A DNA stretch of 64,000 nucleotides, taken from assembly GCA_024305745.1 (NCBI GenBank), contig JAHRBS010000012.1:2051001-2115000 (forward strand), in the 5' to 3' direction. The notes under the pieces were generated by a model. The model searched no databases, was not told the origin of the DNA, and saw nothing but the letters and a program-made list of their open reading frames with translations. This document shows, one piece after another, positions 45,999 through 59,337 of this stretch (position 1 is the first letter of the stretch; each line of letters begins with the position of its first letter). Origin of the DNA: Polyporus tsugae. Its lineage: Eukaryota > Basidiomycota > Agaricomycetes > Polyporales > Polyporaceae. The position numbers and the translations under genes were made by a program.

Positions 45999-48365
45999 CT
46001 ACATCTTCTCCAAGCTCTCTAGCAGCACCTTGACGCCCTTCCCACCCGCATCCTCGATCGCCTTCCGCGTCTTCTTGTCGAACCAGCCCTTGACCTCCGT
46101 GCGCTCCGCAACCTCCTCCGCAGCGTGCGAAGCGAGCTGCTCACACAGTGCGGCAACGACGAACGCGCCATCGCCCTGTGCCATCGCGACCGTGTTCGCG
46201 CGCCCAACACGCTGCACGAAGCGCACGGCGAAGTCCCGCGAGGTGAAGTGTGGGGCGTGCTCAATGGTGCGCATGCTGTGCGAGAAGTGTCCACCTTGGA
46301 GAAGCGTCTTATAGAGCCGGGAAGTGTGTGGGAGGCTTATTGGATGCGGGTTGGCGTGGTCGGTGGAGGGGTAGGGGATGGAGAGGGCGGAAAGGAGGGT
46401 CTCGGATGCGGTGGATTTATCTGTGCACGGCCCGTGAGCTCTTAAGCAGTGGACAACCGGGGGGGTGAGGGACTTCACGTACCTCCGTCGGCTTCTAACA
46501 TCACTTCGAGAACGACCAGACTTCCGCCTGGATCTCGCGATACATCCGCGCCGCTCTGTGCTATCCAGCTGAGCAAGCCTTCGCTTGCAGCTTTCCGGAT
46601 TTCGGATGAGCGCAGCATGTCGTCTTTCTTGCTGGTCTTGGCGCGTATTGGATCGGTCTCCGCGAGGGTCGCTATTTGCGCAGGGGTAAAGTGTCGTCTT
46701 GTCCGAGGAGAAACGAGGTAGAATAGCGCGCGTCGACCTTGTGGCGAGGTGTATAATGAGGGTGCGGAAGCGACTATGTCTGATATTAGAGACTTCGCCG
46801 TAAGTTTTGTGTCACTAGAAATACTGTTAGGCCATATTGAAGATAGTGAGGGGATGGAAATGGGCGCACTCGATAACGTCTAATGATGTAAAGAGGACCA
46901 GCTGGGCCTCGTCATCTTTGCACATTCGCTCGACGTGAGGCTTTATCGTTTTCACGATGTGTTTTCGATCCTAGTGGAACATGTAAGCGCGATACGGGGT
47001 GCAAGCACAGGATTAACTAACCTTCGCTGTCCCCCATGCGATGAACTCGCGAACCACGCGACTGCCATCTTTTGTGTGGACCATCTCAGCGAGTACGTCC
47101 TGGCACCTAAATGGTGCTGGTCAACGAGTGATGCAGATCACGAAGTCAGATAGTAACTCACGTTTCGAAGATCCCTCGACGCAGTTTCTCAGCCTCGACT
47201 TCATCCTCCACCTCGGATACCGCCGCCAGATACTCCCAAGTCGCACGGTGGACGATCGCATGTGAGATAGCGCCTTTGTCTGGATTATTGAAACTGAACC
47301 TCGAGGTTAGCACCCACGTCTGCGCTCAGGTCCTGCAGCACGAACATTGTGACCAAGTTGTCCTTTAAGGATGCGAGGATACGTTTCCGACGGTCGCCCT
47401 CTAAACCCTCAATAAGGCCCCTCAATCCACGTTTGGAGCGTTCTTTCTCCTCGCCACTCCCGACTGTGACAGTGAAAAGGCTTGCTTCTTTGCCATAGAA
47501 GTCGCGCAGAAGGATGGAGCGCTCGTAAGCGTTGGTGTAGAGTTCGAACGCGTCGGCGAGTACGCTGGACGCCTCGCGATGCAGAAGGAGTCGAAGGACA
47601 TGTCCTTGGAGTTCACGAAGGATGGTGGCGCGGTATGTGGGGCAGAAGCGGATGAGCTTGGTGACTAGGAACTGTACGCCACCGCGCATGATTAGAAAGG
47701 TGGAGGGGAAGAATTAATCAGGCGTGGGCATACCTTGGAGTACTTACTCTGCGCAAGGTCTCGGTACCTGCCCTTCAGCTCCTCCGCGATCTCGTTCCGC
47801 TCCTTCTGTCCACCGTACTTGACCGCAGTCTGAACGATGCGACTCGCATCGTGCTTGAAGACGACATCCTTGACTTTTCCGCGCAGGACGTCCATGAGCG
47901 CGTTCATGTGTTTCGTGCGTTCTGCTTTGGAGAGGTTTTTCTGGCGCGCGAGGGTCCATGCGCATTTTGCTTCCACCAGAAGGGTAGAATGAGGCTTGGA
48001 GGCTTTGCGCTGCTCGAGGAGGGCACGCTGTGCTTTATGCGACTCGCGCGCGGCTTTATGTATGTTAGAAATGCACAGACAAGCCTATCTCGGCACACAC
48101 CATTTGGGTTTTTAGCAGAGTCTACCGTTACCTCCATCTTGTTGTCAGCCTCCTGGAGCTCATGCTCCTCCGGGAACTCATCTTCCGAGACGTCTTCATT
48201 TGAACTCTCTTCGCTATCCTCCAGGGTGTTGCTCGTGACAGGACGGCTCCGTTTCTTCGCCTGCGACTCGGTGGCCTTCTCAAGATGGGGTTTCTTGGAC
48301 TTGGATGCGACGGATTGCGAGGGCACTGTGCGTTTTTTGGACGGTTTCTTGGTTGCAGCAGACAT
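45999..48365 (-). CDS. PUF6: PUF6/PUM3-type Pumilio-repeat RNA-binding protein
   Basis: Nucleolar Puf-repeat protein of the yeast Puf6 / human PUM3 family, linked to ribosome assembly and to mRNA control in yeast. Exons 48365-48101, 48053-47734, 47671-47346, 47293-47162, 47106-47022, 46970-46870, 46814-46483 and 46420-45999 give 660 residues. The basic, acidic N-terminus (KKPSKKRTVPS ... EESSNEDVSEDE) fits nucleolar localisation. Repeats include VFKHDASRIVQTAVKYG, FLVTKLIRFCPTYRATIL, LLLHREASSVLADAFELY, FNNPDKGAISHAIVHRATWE, HTKDGSRVVREFIAWG and the C-terminal LPHTSRLYKTLLQGGHFS. A core conserved gene. Its 3' part was copied to 35550-36385. The symbol is by family resemblance. Confidence 0.9.
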
Positions 48366-48918
48366 GATGGTGGCGGTATAAATGGGGTCACTGAGGGCGC
48401 TGATGGAAGGAAGGAAAATGAGGGACGAGGGGGGAGGAGACCATGGACCGGTCCTGAGCCACGCTCAATTCTAATTTCTCCTCCCATAGACCGGCGCCTA
48501 TAGCCTACTGACCCCGCTGCACGAAGCGCCCCAACCTCAAGTGTCGCACACTCGCTACCAAAGCTTGCCAGGAGCCCTCAAACATTGTTCGACGGATTCG
48601 TGCTAAGTTTTAACAATAAAGGTGGTGAGATGCTTGAGATACAGATTTTCGGTCTTCTGAATCGGGGGAAGATTGCAGCGCCAGCTATGCATGTACACTT
48701 AGGCGCGCGAAGATGGCTACTTCAACAACTCAGGTTACTCGAGTGAGGACGATCTTCAAACACACATGGAGTGAAGAGAGAAAAGGAAATCTATTGTATG
48801 AGATGCAATGATGACGTAAGAGACATTTCAGAACGTTGCGGTACATGATACGAGACATCGAGCGTTGGGAATCAACAGCGGATCCCGTTAGAGTCTAAGC
48901 AGTAGTAGAGCGAGATAT
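48366..48918. other. Intergenic region between PUF6 and PKS2
   Basis: Promoter of the PUF6-like gene (minus) and 3' flank of PKS2. Homology to the PKS1 3' flank begins near 48827. Confidence 0.5.
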
Positions 48919-51900
48919 TCAAGCAGATGGCGAAGGCATGGCACCGATACTCCTCCAGTACGCGACCCACTTGCGCACATCTTCCACACCGATCTGCGGC
49001 AAGGAAGGGTCGCGAAGAGGAATGCAACGCTTGGCGCTGTCCTCGATGTCGAGCAGAATCGCGATGCCGTTGCTCTCGGGAACAAGTGCCTGGGGCTTCG
49101 TGGGGTTCACGAAGGGGGCCTGCCAAACCGACAACAGCCTGATGGCGGGTGCGACATACTCGGCCAGCTGGGCGTTGGGGGACTCCACTTCTTGGACGAG
49201 CCTGGCGAGCCACTTCTGGTAGGGCACGGTGGGGACCTTCAGGACCGAAGAGAAGTGGCCCATGATGTCTGCCCACGAGATGGGGCGTGGGTGACGGACG
49301 TGGAACATCGAGGTAGTGGAGGTGGTCTCCGCGATCTCAGCGATGATTGCCGCACAAGTGTCGGCCGGAAGCCACGAGATGACCTGTATTGCTGTGAGTT
49401 TTCCGCACTGCGAGAAGACAGAAATGCGAACTTACCCCCTGCCCTTGAGGAAGACATCCTAGGGCGGCACTGGCGCAGATCATGGACGGTAGCCATTCCG
49501 ACAACTTCCAGGCGCCATTCGCCCCACCGCTCAACTGCCCAATGCGGATAACGACAGACTGGACGACTTTCCGCTCTGCCGCGGTCTCGAGGAGACGTTC
49601 GGCAACCCACTTGGATTCGGTGTACCCGGCGCCAACTGCGACGCTCGCGGCGATCGGCACCTCCTTGGGGTACGTGGTCTCCTTGTAGTCTGTTTGGTGC
49701 TATCATGAGCAACATCCTAGTAATCAGTATACTCTGGAGCCACTTACTGCGGAAGATACCGAGACTGCTGCCGTAGAGGAGCGTGACTGGACCAAACTCG
49801 TGTGCGTCCTTGGCCAGGTTGATGAGACCACGCAATCCCATGAGGGGGCCCTCGAACGATGACAACGGGGACTGGAGGTTGATGGGCCATCCTGCATTTT
49901 TGGTCAGTAACGGGGCGGCGCAGAAGCGAGGTATTCACTCACCAAGGTGAAGGATATGAGAAACGCTAGCCCGGATCTATATCACGGTGAGATCGAGGAC
50001 GCAACCATATCAACAAGTCTGCTCACCTCCTGGTACACGTCTTGGGCAATACCGAGCGATGGCTTGTCGAGAATGCACGTCACAGCCTTGAAGCGAGAGG
50101 ACTCGAGGAGACCGGTGTCGAGACCGCGGTTCTTGAACGCGTCCACCTGGCGCCCCTTTGCACCAACCCCATCACCACTCGGCCGAACGAGGGCATAGAC
50201 CTTCTTGAAACCGGACTTCTCGAGGAGGTGTGCGAGGGCGTGGGCTCCGAGACTGCCGGTCGTTCCTGTAACAACGATTGCGCCAAAGGACTCACGCTGA
50301 GCGGGGCCCTTCACCGCGGATGGGGAGAGGTCTGCGCTCAGCCGCGCGAGCAACGCCTCCATCGCTTGGACTCTCTCTGCAGTAGGGTCCTGCTCAACCG
50401 CCGCCGGCGAGCTAGAAGATGTTTGCTCAGGAGTAGACGCGTCTGCGGCCTCCTCAACCCTCGCCAGAAGGTCTTTGACAGCGAGGTCGGCTAGAAGTTG
50501 CAGCTGCGAGATGGCGACAATCGGGCGGAGGGCGAAGGAAAGTGACGCGGCCGACAACGAATCAAGCCCGTACGAAGTCAGCGGGACGTCGGGCGAGACA
50601 TCTTCCTCCTTCATGTCAAGAATATGGCAGACGATATGCATCAGTGACGGCTTGCCGTCGCCATCTTGCGTCGCGAAGTCGTCGCTGTCTTCTGGGACGA
50701 GATGGTCGTACATCGGCGAGGAGCCCATGTGGTCCCGGACCGCACGCCAGTCGAAGCTGGGGACGTACTGCCACACAGGGCCGTCCCGCAGCTTCTTGAT
50801 ACCATCGCCAATGTAGTCGCAGAGCTCTGAATGCAACTCGTTAGCTTGCACTGCGTATCGTGGGTTGTCTCGAAGACGCACCTCGAGTAGACATTCCCCA
50901 TGCGGTGACGTGACGCAAGCGAGATTGGTAAGAGCCATCCGTCGTCGAGACCAGTCTGCTATCCGTGATCGCCGGCGAGACGATAGAGAAGGCGTTCTTG
51001 TACTTCCCCGTCATACCAGCCAATGCCGTGTTCGCCCTATTGACGAAAAGTGAGTCAAGAGCATATATCCAACAAGCGGGACCACTCACGTCGCGTAGTT
51101 CGTCTGGCCAGGGTTCCCGAACACTCCAGAAATCGAGGAGAAAGTGATGAGGAAGTCGAGTGAGTTGATGTCAAGCACCCGCTCGAGCACCTCAAACGCC
51201 TGAACCTTGGGTGGGAAGACGACGTCGAAGCTCTCCTGCGTGTGCGCCGAGAACGAGCGGTCATTGAGCAAGGCGGCCATGAGAACACATCCACCCAGAG
51301 GGGCGGACACATTCTTCAGCAGGACCGCCATGTCCTTCTCCGATGCAGCGTCGACGCCGGGCGTTTGGAGGGTCAGATCAGACAAGGTGCGGAGATGATG
51401 GAGGATACGTTGAGAGACCCAGTCGCCTGCCCTGTCGAGGGTGGATGGTCCAGAGCGTGAGGTGAGGGTGATATGCCGGGCCCCATTCTGTTAACGTACC
51501 AATGAGATGGTGGATGCGGACTGATGAGTTGAAATTAATACCTTGTACATCCAGAGAGCCATGTATAGCCCAAGACTGCCAATGCCTCCGATGAGGACAT
51601 AGCTCTTCTCTGAGTCGAACAAGTTGACCGACAAAGATGCGGTGGAAGTCTCGGGTGGGAGGAACCGGGAGGTGCGGGTGAGGGAAGCAGAAGGCGTCTC
51701 GTGAGCGTTGTGGTACTTGAGCGACGCGCGCAGAGCATCGCCGACCACCCACGGCTCCTTGGCAGTAATGCCGGCGACTCCTTCCTCGGGATCGTTCCAG
51801 AGAAGCATCCGTCCGCGACCCGAGGACAGTAGAGAACGCAGGATGGCTACGTCCTTCCTTTCACGAGAGCCGGAAAGGATGAAGTGGGGCTTGTTGAGGT

Positions 51901-54900
51901 AGCTTGGTGCAAGGTCGGCCTTCTCGAGACTACCAATAAGAGTCGCCTTCAACCCAAGGTTGGTACAAATGTCGCGGAGCTCCACGCCAAGTTCCCCTTG
52001 AGGGTCGTGGATAAGAACTCGGGCACCCTTGAGGCGCTCGGGTTGCGAGAATGCCGGAGGGCTGAGAGCAAGAGCGAGGATGGTAGACGGCACAACAGGC
52101 GGGATAGTGGGCGATGGGCTGCTAGAGCCGAACTCGACGGTGCTACCTTTGTGAGCCTCAACGTGGGTGGAAATGGACTTGGTGGTGATGCCGACGACAG
52201 GGACAGAAGAGCCGTCGACCTTCCCAACGAACTGCCATATACCCGTCGAGCTAGACGCGACGCCATCGACCTGCACAACGACGTGGTCTTCCGAGGGGCG
52301 CGGAAGGTCGACCTGAACGACCCCGCCATTCTCCAACGTCCAAGGCTGGTCGAGAGAGAGCGGGACGTGAGACGCAGGAGGCTCCGCAAGCTCGACACGA
52401 GGCGCCGACACAGAACCCTCGACGTCCACCCTGAGCTCCACCTCCTTCCCTACCAGGGACAGCAGCTCGCGCGATGCCTGAACGACGCGAGCGGACTTCC
52501 AAGAGGAGTCGAACGTGGCAACGCGAACCGTCCAGGAAGGGTACTCGCGACGCAGCGCTCTCGTGAAGCCGAGAGCAGCATCGCTGTTCAATGCGCCTTG
52601 AGCGATGAAGAGGACGGACAGGGGCTCCGAGACATCCAGCGTAGAAAGCGTAGCCTGGAGCTTGATCTCCTCGCCCCGGACGTAGTCGAAAACAATGGTA
52701 GACGCGTCATCGTTCGACGATGGTGGGGTGCTTTCACCAGTGACAGAGTCCGTGCCAGAGTTCGACGGCGTCGTCGAGCCACTGCCACTGGAAGGGCGTG
52801 CATCGCGGGAGATGTCCAGGCCGAAAGCCTCCGACAGTGCAGGCGCGTCGCGCGGGGTCCCAATAGTCAGACCCAGGGGTTGGTACACGACCTCGAAGCG
52901 ACTCGGGAGCGCCTTGACCCGGTGACCGTGCAAGGCGACATCGATTCCGGTGAGATCCAGGATGGGAGCTCCCTGCTCGTCAAGAATCATCGCATTGTAC
53001 GTGATAGCATCTAGTATTGTCGACATTAATGAGCATGTTGTCTAACGGCTAACAGGCAAATCACGACGTACCAGGAGACCACTTGACGAGGGTCGCATAT
53101 CCATACACAGTCTTGGGCAGCGGGCCAGTGCGGAGAAGGCGAATTGAAGATACCCTGGACGGGAGGTGGTACAGCTCAGAGTCGTAGTTGCCTGTCAACG
53201 TCGGGTGTACCATGACATGGATGGCTGCGTCCAGAATGGCAGGATGCATGCGATAGTCCGCGAGGCTAATGCACATAGCGTCAGCAATTGTCCGCGAATA
53301 CAGGCGCATCAGTTACGCACTTGGGAATGTCGGTGTCGGCGCCGCGAACTTGGGTGAGGACCTCAACAGCGCCGTTTGGTCCGCGGGCAACGTGACAAGT
53401 CTGGATGCGGCGGTACATCGGGCCAAACTGCGCGAAAGAACCCATCCTCTCGTAGAACCCTGTCAGAAGCAGTGTCAGAAAATACTCATCCCACTTCTTC
53501 TTTGAATGGATGACTCGCCGTTCATGTCCACTGCGGTCATTCTGTTGCGAAGAGATTCCACGTCAACAGCCTGGACGGTTGATTGGTCAATGGGCTCGAG
53601 GGACAAGAACCCAGTTGCATGGCGCCGGTTGTACTGCAGTCAAGGTCAAGCGTCAGAAATTGCTGCACGCAAGCAAGAACCTCTCCCTACCTGAATGGGC
53701 CACGCCTTCGAATAGTCCGTAGACGAGGCGCTGTTGACGCTCCAGCGAGTGCCCTCCAACTTGACCTCAACAGGCACCGGGCGCTCAGAAGAAAGAGGGA
53801 GTAGGCCGTGGAACTCGACATCGAAGACCTCCGTGGCACCGAATTCGAATGCCTGCGGATGGTGCCGTCAGCGTTTGTAAAACAAAATCAATGGGTTGAG
53901 AGACCGCGCACCATCTCGATAAACCCGGCCGCTGGCATGATGGGTTCTTCCTTGATGATGTGGTCGGCCAGGTCGGGGTGCGTCTGAACGTTGACCTGAA
54001 GCTGCGGGTAGTTGAGGGGGCCATTGCGACGCTGGCCCTGCCTCACGATCTCCGCGTTCTGGATCCGCCACGGGACAGTCTTTGGTGCGAAGGGGTACTT
54101 GGGGACCTTGCCCACGACCTTAGCCCCGCCAGTGAGCGCGTCGAAGTTGATGCAGTTGTGTCCGGCGACGACCAGCTTGCCGAGAGCAGTCAGGAACTCG
54201 GCCGCCTCTGCACCGGGTTCAGGAGTCCGCTGACGGCGGAGTGGGCAGGTGATGACCGTGTTCTTCTCTGTCATCGACGAGATGTAGCTTGTCAAGACGG
54301 GGTGAGGCCCGATCTCGACATACGTCGCGTGCTTGTGCGTCGCCGCCAATGCGGTGATAGCCTCTGTGAAGCGAACTGGACCCATGGTGCCGTCCCAGTA
54401 GTACTGCGCGTCGAATGCCTCCGTGAACAACCCACCAGTCTTCGTCGAATAGGTCTCCACAGTCGGCGCTGACGTGGGGTAGCGAGCAAAGACGTCCTGC
54501 ACAAGCTTCTCGAACTCCGCTTGGCAGAGCGCCATCATGTCAGAGTGGACGGGGATCCTCGTGCGCAGCTTGCGGGCGAAGATCCCGGCCGCGCTCGCCT
54601 TCTTGACAGCCAGGTCGATGTGCGACTCCGCGCCGGACAGCGTGACAGCAGCGGGAGTGTTGTAGCAGCCAACCGTGAGGGTGCCCTCGCCCAACTCCGC
54701 GTGGACCTCGGCAATGATGCGAGTAGCATCCTCGGGAGAGCACGATACGGCAGCCATGGTACCACTGGCCTCTTCGAGCAGGGCCATGGCGCGGCCACGC
54801 GCAATCGCGACCTCCAAGGCCAGCTCCTTCGAGCCAGAACCGGAAGCAGAGATCACCGCAGTCTCACCGGCAGAGTGGCCGACGACGATGTCAGGGGTCA

Positions 54901-57213
54901 CTCCGACGGCAGCGAGGGTTTCGACGAGGGCGAGTTGGAGCATCGTCAAAGCGGGGAGGGTGATAGCAATGGGCCACGGGTCGCCGAGAGGATCCTTGGT
55001 GTCCGTGACAGTCTCGGTGAACAGGCCTAACTCGATGAGCGAGGAGCCCGTCGCAGCCGCGTAAACGTTATCGAGCTCGAGGATGCTGGCGCGGAAAGGG
55101 GCGCATGACCGGAACAGATCGCGTCCCACTGGAGCGACGTTAGCATCGACAATGGCAGGCCTACAACACGAGGGTACGTACTCTGGAAGTGCTGGGTGCC
55201 CTGGCCAGAGAAGACGAAGACGATCGGTGCCTTGTGCTTCGCGACGATCGCAGCCTCGTTGAACTTCGGGGCCTTGCTAGTGCGAGCCACAGCAAAAGAA
55301 CGCCATGTCATCGATCGCGCCCGACGACCGTAGACCTTCGACAACCCGGCGACGTCGTCGCTCTCCAAAACGTTCAACAGCGACTCCCCGACAGCAGTGG
55401 TGGACCTCGGCGACAGGCCACCAGCGATCAGTAGGGAAGGCGCAGCAGCACCCTCCACCCAGAACGCAGGTGTCGACTTAGTCGCAACAGGAGGGCCCTC
55501 GATGACAGCGTGCCCGTTCGCGCCACCGATACCCGAGCTCGTCATCGCGACCAGAGCCGGGCGGGTTGCCGAACGGACCTTCAGGCGCTCCACCTCTGTG
55601 GGTACTCGGAAGCGGTACTCGTCCCAATGGATCGCAGGATTCGGGGTCACAAGGTTGACATTGGGAGGGATGAGCCCGGTCTCGAAAATGCCGCAGACCT
55701 TGCAGAGCGACGCCAGGAAGGCGGTGATCTCCAGGTGACTACATTTTCGTTCATCAGCCATCAAGCACAATACTCATCATGGAGGTTCATAGACGTACCC
55801 AACATTGCCCTTGACACTGCCCAACGCGAGTTCATCATCACGCTTAAACTCCGCACCGACCCAGTTGGCCTCCGTGGGATCTCCAGAGGCAGTACCTGAG
55901 AAAGATGAGCTCAGGCGCTGCGGATGTGCCCGAAACGTGAGACGCACCAGTAGCGTGCAACTCGAGGAAGTCGACATCCTGGGGCTTCCTGTCCGTCTGA
56001 GCGAATGCGCGCCGCATGGCATCCCTCTGCGCCGCGGCGACAGGCGCGCTGACGGGCGCGAGAGAGCCAGAAGAGTTGACACCGGTACCAAGGATCTGTG
56101 CAACGTCAATAATGTTGTGAAGAAGTATTTGAGATGGACGTACAGTAGCATATATGTGATCATGGTCGCGAATGGCATCTTCTAGAGGCTTCAGAACAAT
56201 AGCAACGGCACCCTCCCCGCGGCCGAAGCTAGAACACATGTCAGAAAGTGAACGAGCACACATGCGTCTCTCTTACCCGTTGGCAGTGGCATCGAACGGC
56301 TTGCACTTCCCGTCAGGGGAGAGAATTCCACCTTGAGTGTAGATCAGCCAATCCGTGAACCTACCGAGCAAGTCCCATCAGCCTTCGTTGTCGACTGGTT
56401 GCACATACAGACATGAGGCACGTACCGGTGGTTCATCTGACACCCTCCAACAACGGCGGCTTCACATTCTCCATTGCGCAGTGCCTGCACGGCGAGATGG
56501 GTCGTGTACAGAGTCGAGCTGCAGGCAGTGTCGATGGGGACCGTCGGCCCACGCAAGTCGAGGTGGTAGGAGACACGGTTGGCGATCATCGCCGGCCCGT
56601 AGGCGAAAGAACCCTTCGCCTCGCTGTCGTCCTAAGTAAACGTAGGGTCAGCACCATTCGCCCAGCGAGTCGACGGGATACCTACATGGCCGGAAACAGA
56701 GTAGAAGTCGTGCGCGACGCCAGACATGTAACAACCGACGTCCTTCCCGCGATAGTCGATGCCCGAATCCTGGAGGCCGAGGAACGCGACCTCGACGAGC
56801 TTGCGAGTGCTCAGCGGCATGTACTTCGCATCCTTGGCAGTGATACCAAACTCGAGAAAGTCGAACTGGTCGATGTCCTTCAGGAAGGCTCCCGTGTCGG
56901 CGAGGATCTTGCCCGTCGCATTGCCGCGGATGCTGATGGGGAGGTATTAGCCAACAAGCTCACAGGTCCAAGTCAGATAAAGCGTGCTTACTATTCAATG
57001 TTGAAACGCTCCTTGGGAATGGGCTCGTAGGCCTCGCCCTTCTGGAGGAGGAACTCGAAGAAGGAGTGATAGTCGAGGTTGGTGTTGGAGGAGGTACCAC
57101 TGGGTAGTTGAGCACCGATGCCGACCTGGTGGATGGCCCATAAGAACCATCATTAACAACACTGTTGACAGACATACCACAGCGATCTTGGTCTGGTTAA
57201 CGTTGGCGTGCAT
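48919..57213 (-). CDS. Reducing polyketide synthase with C-terminal thioester reductase (PKS2)
   Basis: Close paralogue of PKS1: 2379 residues, 22 exons at matching positions: 57213-57178, 57125-56992, 56932-56686, 56631-56426, 56360-56277, 56228-56144, 56095-55948, 55895-55799, 55738-55182, 55128-53912, 53852-53691, 53633-53519, 53459-53321, 53265-53072, 53010-51542, 51487-51090, 51036-50882, 50826-50027, 49976-49943, 49891-49748, 49689-49436, 49383-48919. Only exons 1, 9, 11 and 18 differ in length from PKS1, always by whole codons. Motifs are intact: KS DTACSST, ELHATGA/GNVGHLE region; [23 protein letters not shown] and [19 protein letters not shown] and TNYAT; ACP GLDSLS; reductase GTTGSLG and YTESK. 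The ER-like region is degenerate as in PKS1. DH carries PAAG in place of PGVG after the catalytic His. Differences concentrate in linkers. Probably functional. Confidence 0.93.
53460..53518 (-). other. GC-AG intron in PKS2
   Basis: Same position, length (59 bp), donor (GCGAGT) and branch/acceptor layout (CTGAC ... GACAG) as the PKS1 intron at 10031-10089. Conservation in both paralogues supports it being a genuine spliced intron rather than a frameshift. Confidence 0.75.
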
Positions 57214-57293
57214 GTCTAGAGTCTAGAGAGGTGAGTGTCGATCTATGAGGGAGTGCAAGTCGTCTCTGAGCATCCTCCCTCGTCCCACTCCTA

Positions 57294-57301
57294 CTTTTAT
57301 A
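57294..57301 (-). promoter_or_regulatory. TATA box of PKS2
   Basis: TATAAAAG on the minus strand, about 80 bp upstream of the PKS2 ATG; aligned with CATAAAAG in PKS1. Confidence 0.6.
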
Positions 57302-59337
57302 CGAACAGACCAGCGAGTAATAGCACCCATACCCGTGCTATTGGTTATCGCCGTGGATTATTCTCGCTTGACCCCAATACTTGGTAGCCCATGAGCGTCC
57401 CGATGACCACGCTCGCTACACTTCCAAATCATGTTTCTTGCATGATACTGCGAATCGGTTAGTCGTTTGAGGCCCGATGAGGAGCGTGTGAAGGCAACGC
57501 ATACCATTTGTGAGGCAATGGTGAGCTTGCCGAGAACGGTAGGCGAGAGTAGCTTCTATTGTTCGTGCTTGATGCGAGATGGATGTAACAAAGTAGGTCA
57601 AGTCTAAATGGACGCTCTGTATGGAATACCCCAGGGTCCCAGGTTGCGATTGAATTTCCTTCAGAAGAAAAGAAGCATTGTGCGGTCCTGCCTCCATGTT
57701 GTCCGATGCGGCATCGGAGGTCAGAGGTGGCTTGAGAAGTCACGGATATTGGACGGCCACGCGGACGGCGATTTGGAGCGAATGGCGGAAAGGTACGGGA
57801 GATAGTGTGGCTGCACCCCCACAACATTGAGCCCCGAACTGGCGAGCACAAGCGATTATGTCCAGACGCTGCGTATACTGGCCGATAGCCGGAAGAAGAT
57901 GGGGGGAGGCTTCTGAAATTCGTGGTTTCCATGCTCCACAATCGGCCCTGCTCGGCTAGGGAGACGGTTATTTACATCTTTCAAGGCTAAAATCGGGACC
58001 GTGCGTTGGCGATTCGAGAAATGTCCAAAAGCAGCGGAGGGGTGGAGTCGTACCTGAGATGCAAATAGTTCAAGGTGTCCTTGAGTGAGTGAAACAGCAT
58101 CAGCATGAATTAGAAGAAGAACAACGGCACCGTGTGGACAGCCGCAGTTGGACCGAAGATGTGGCGGTTGAGAAACTTGCTTTCCATAATCTAGACGCGA
58201 AGCGAGACGGGGGACCGACAACAGCACCCAGCTCGTCGGAGGAAAACGAGAGAGGACACTAACAAGCTGTTTCCGATTAATCAAACGATTATCGTTGGAG
58301 AACTTAGATGCGAGGGACATTGAAGCCGAGTAACGCACAGAAGCGTGAGGAGGTTTGGGTCAGAGAGCCGGTGGCCGTTGTGTCCGGTGGCAGGCAACTG
58401 AGGAATCCAACTGCAAGCAAAGGGAGCCGTTTCCGCATTCGTCGCGCATAGACGCGCAGTGGCAGTGCCCGGCCCCACGCCCCGAGAGGAGCCGAGACCA
58501 AGCCGAGACCGAGGGGCTCGGAGAACTTGAACTTCTTCCTCGCAGGCTGCCAGTGCCAGTGCCAGGAAGACCTTCGAAGCTCCGTTCCTCGCTGCAGCCT
58601 TCCAACAGCGATCATCCGGGGCCATCGTCGGCCACTTGTCGTGCAATGCCGCCTTACCACCTCTCACCGGTTGGTATCTCCTCAGACTCCGTGCACTTGC
58701 CCTCCTCTGATGGGCAATCTCAACAGCGCCCGTAGCATGTTGGATAGCTGCCATCTTCCTAGCATCTTCCTGTCATTCAGCCTTCAACAAGATCTTGCCG
58801 ATCCTCCGTAAACGATGCCTACATCCCAGCATCAAAAGGGTCTCGTCCACTCCTAACTTTCCGGCATCCCTTATCAATGTCTTCCCTTCCCAACGTCCAA
58901 CAACTCGACTTTAGACAGACGATATTGCGGAGCTAATAAAACCCTCAAAACTCCGTGATAGATGTCATCACCACCGGAGACTCGGTGACACAGACAGACC
59001 CACTTCTTCTCGCCAACCGTGATCAGAATACCGCGATCCCCGCACAACTGCGCCTGTTCTGGGCGTTTCAAGACAGTTGAGACGCTCTTCCTGAGAAAGG
59101 CTGTCCGTCGTTGGCCTCGGTATCACTCCGGACAGCGTAGAGCCTTCTTTCGCGCCCTGTCGCACTCACAGAGTTTGTTCGCCGATGGTGGTCAACGTAC
59201 TCAAGGGGATGCCTTCCTTGATCTCTGCTGCAGTGCATGTGCACTGGTCGTGGTAAAGTCGGGAGGAACACGTGTATAAGGGAAATTTCATCCACCCTTC
59301 TCGTTGTCGATCCCCCGGTTTCACGCCCGAGGTCATC
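57302..59337. other. Intergenic region between divergent PKS2 and DUF6534 genes
   Basis: About 2 kb. Upstream homology with PKS1 ends near 57310. No supported gene; frames on both strands are short. TATAAGG at about 59275 probably serves the gene at 59338. Confidence 0.5.
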
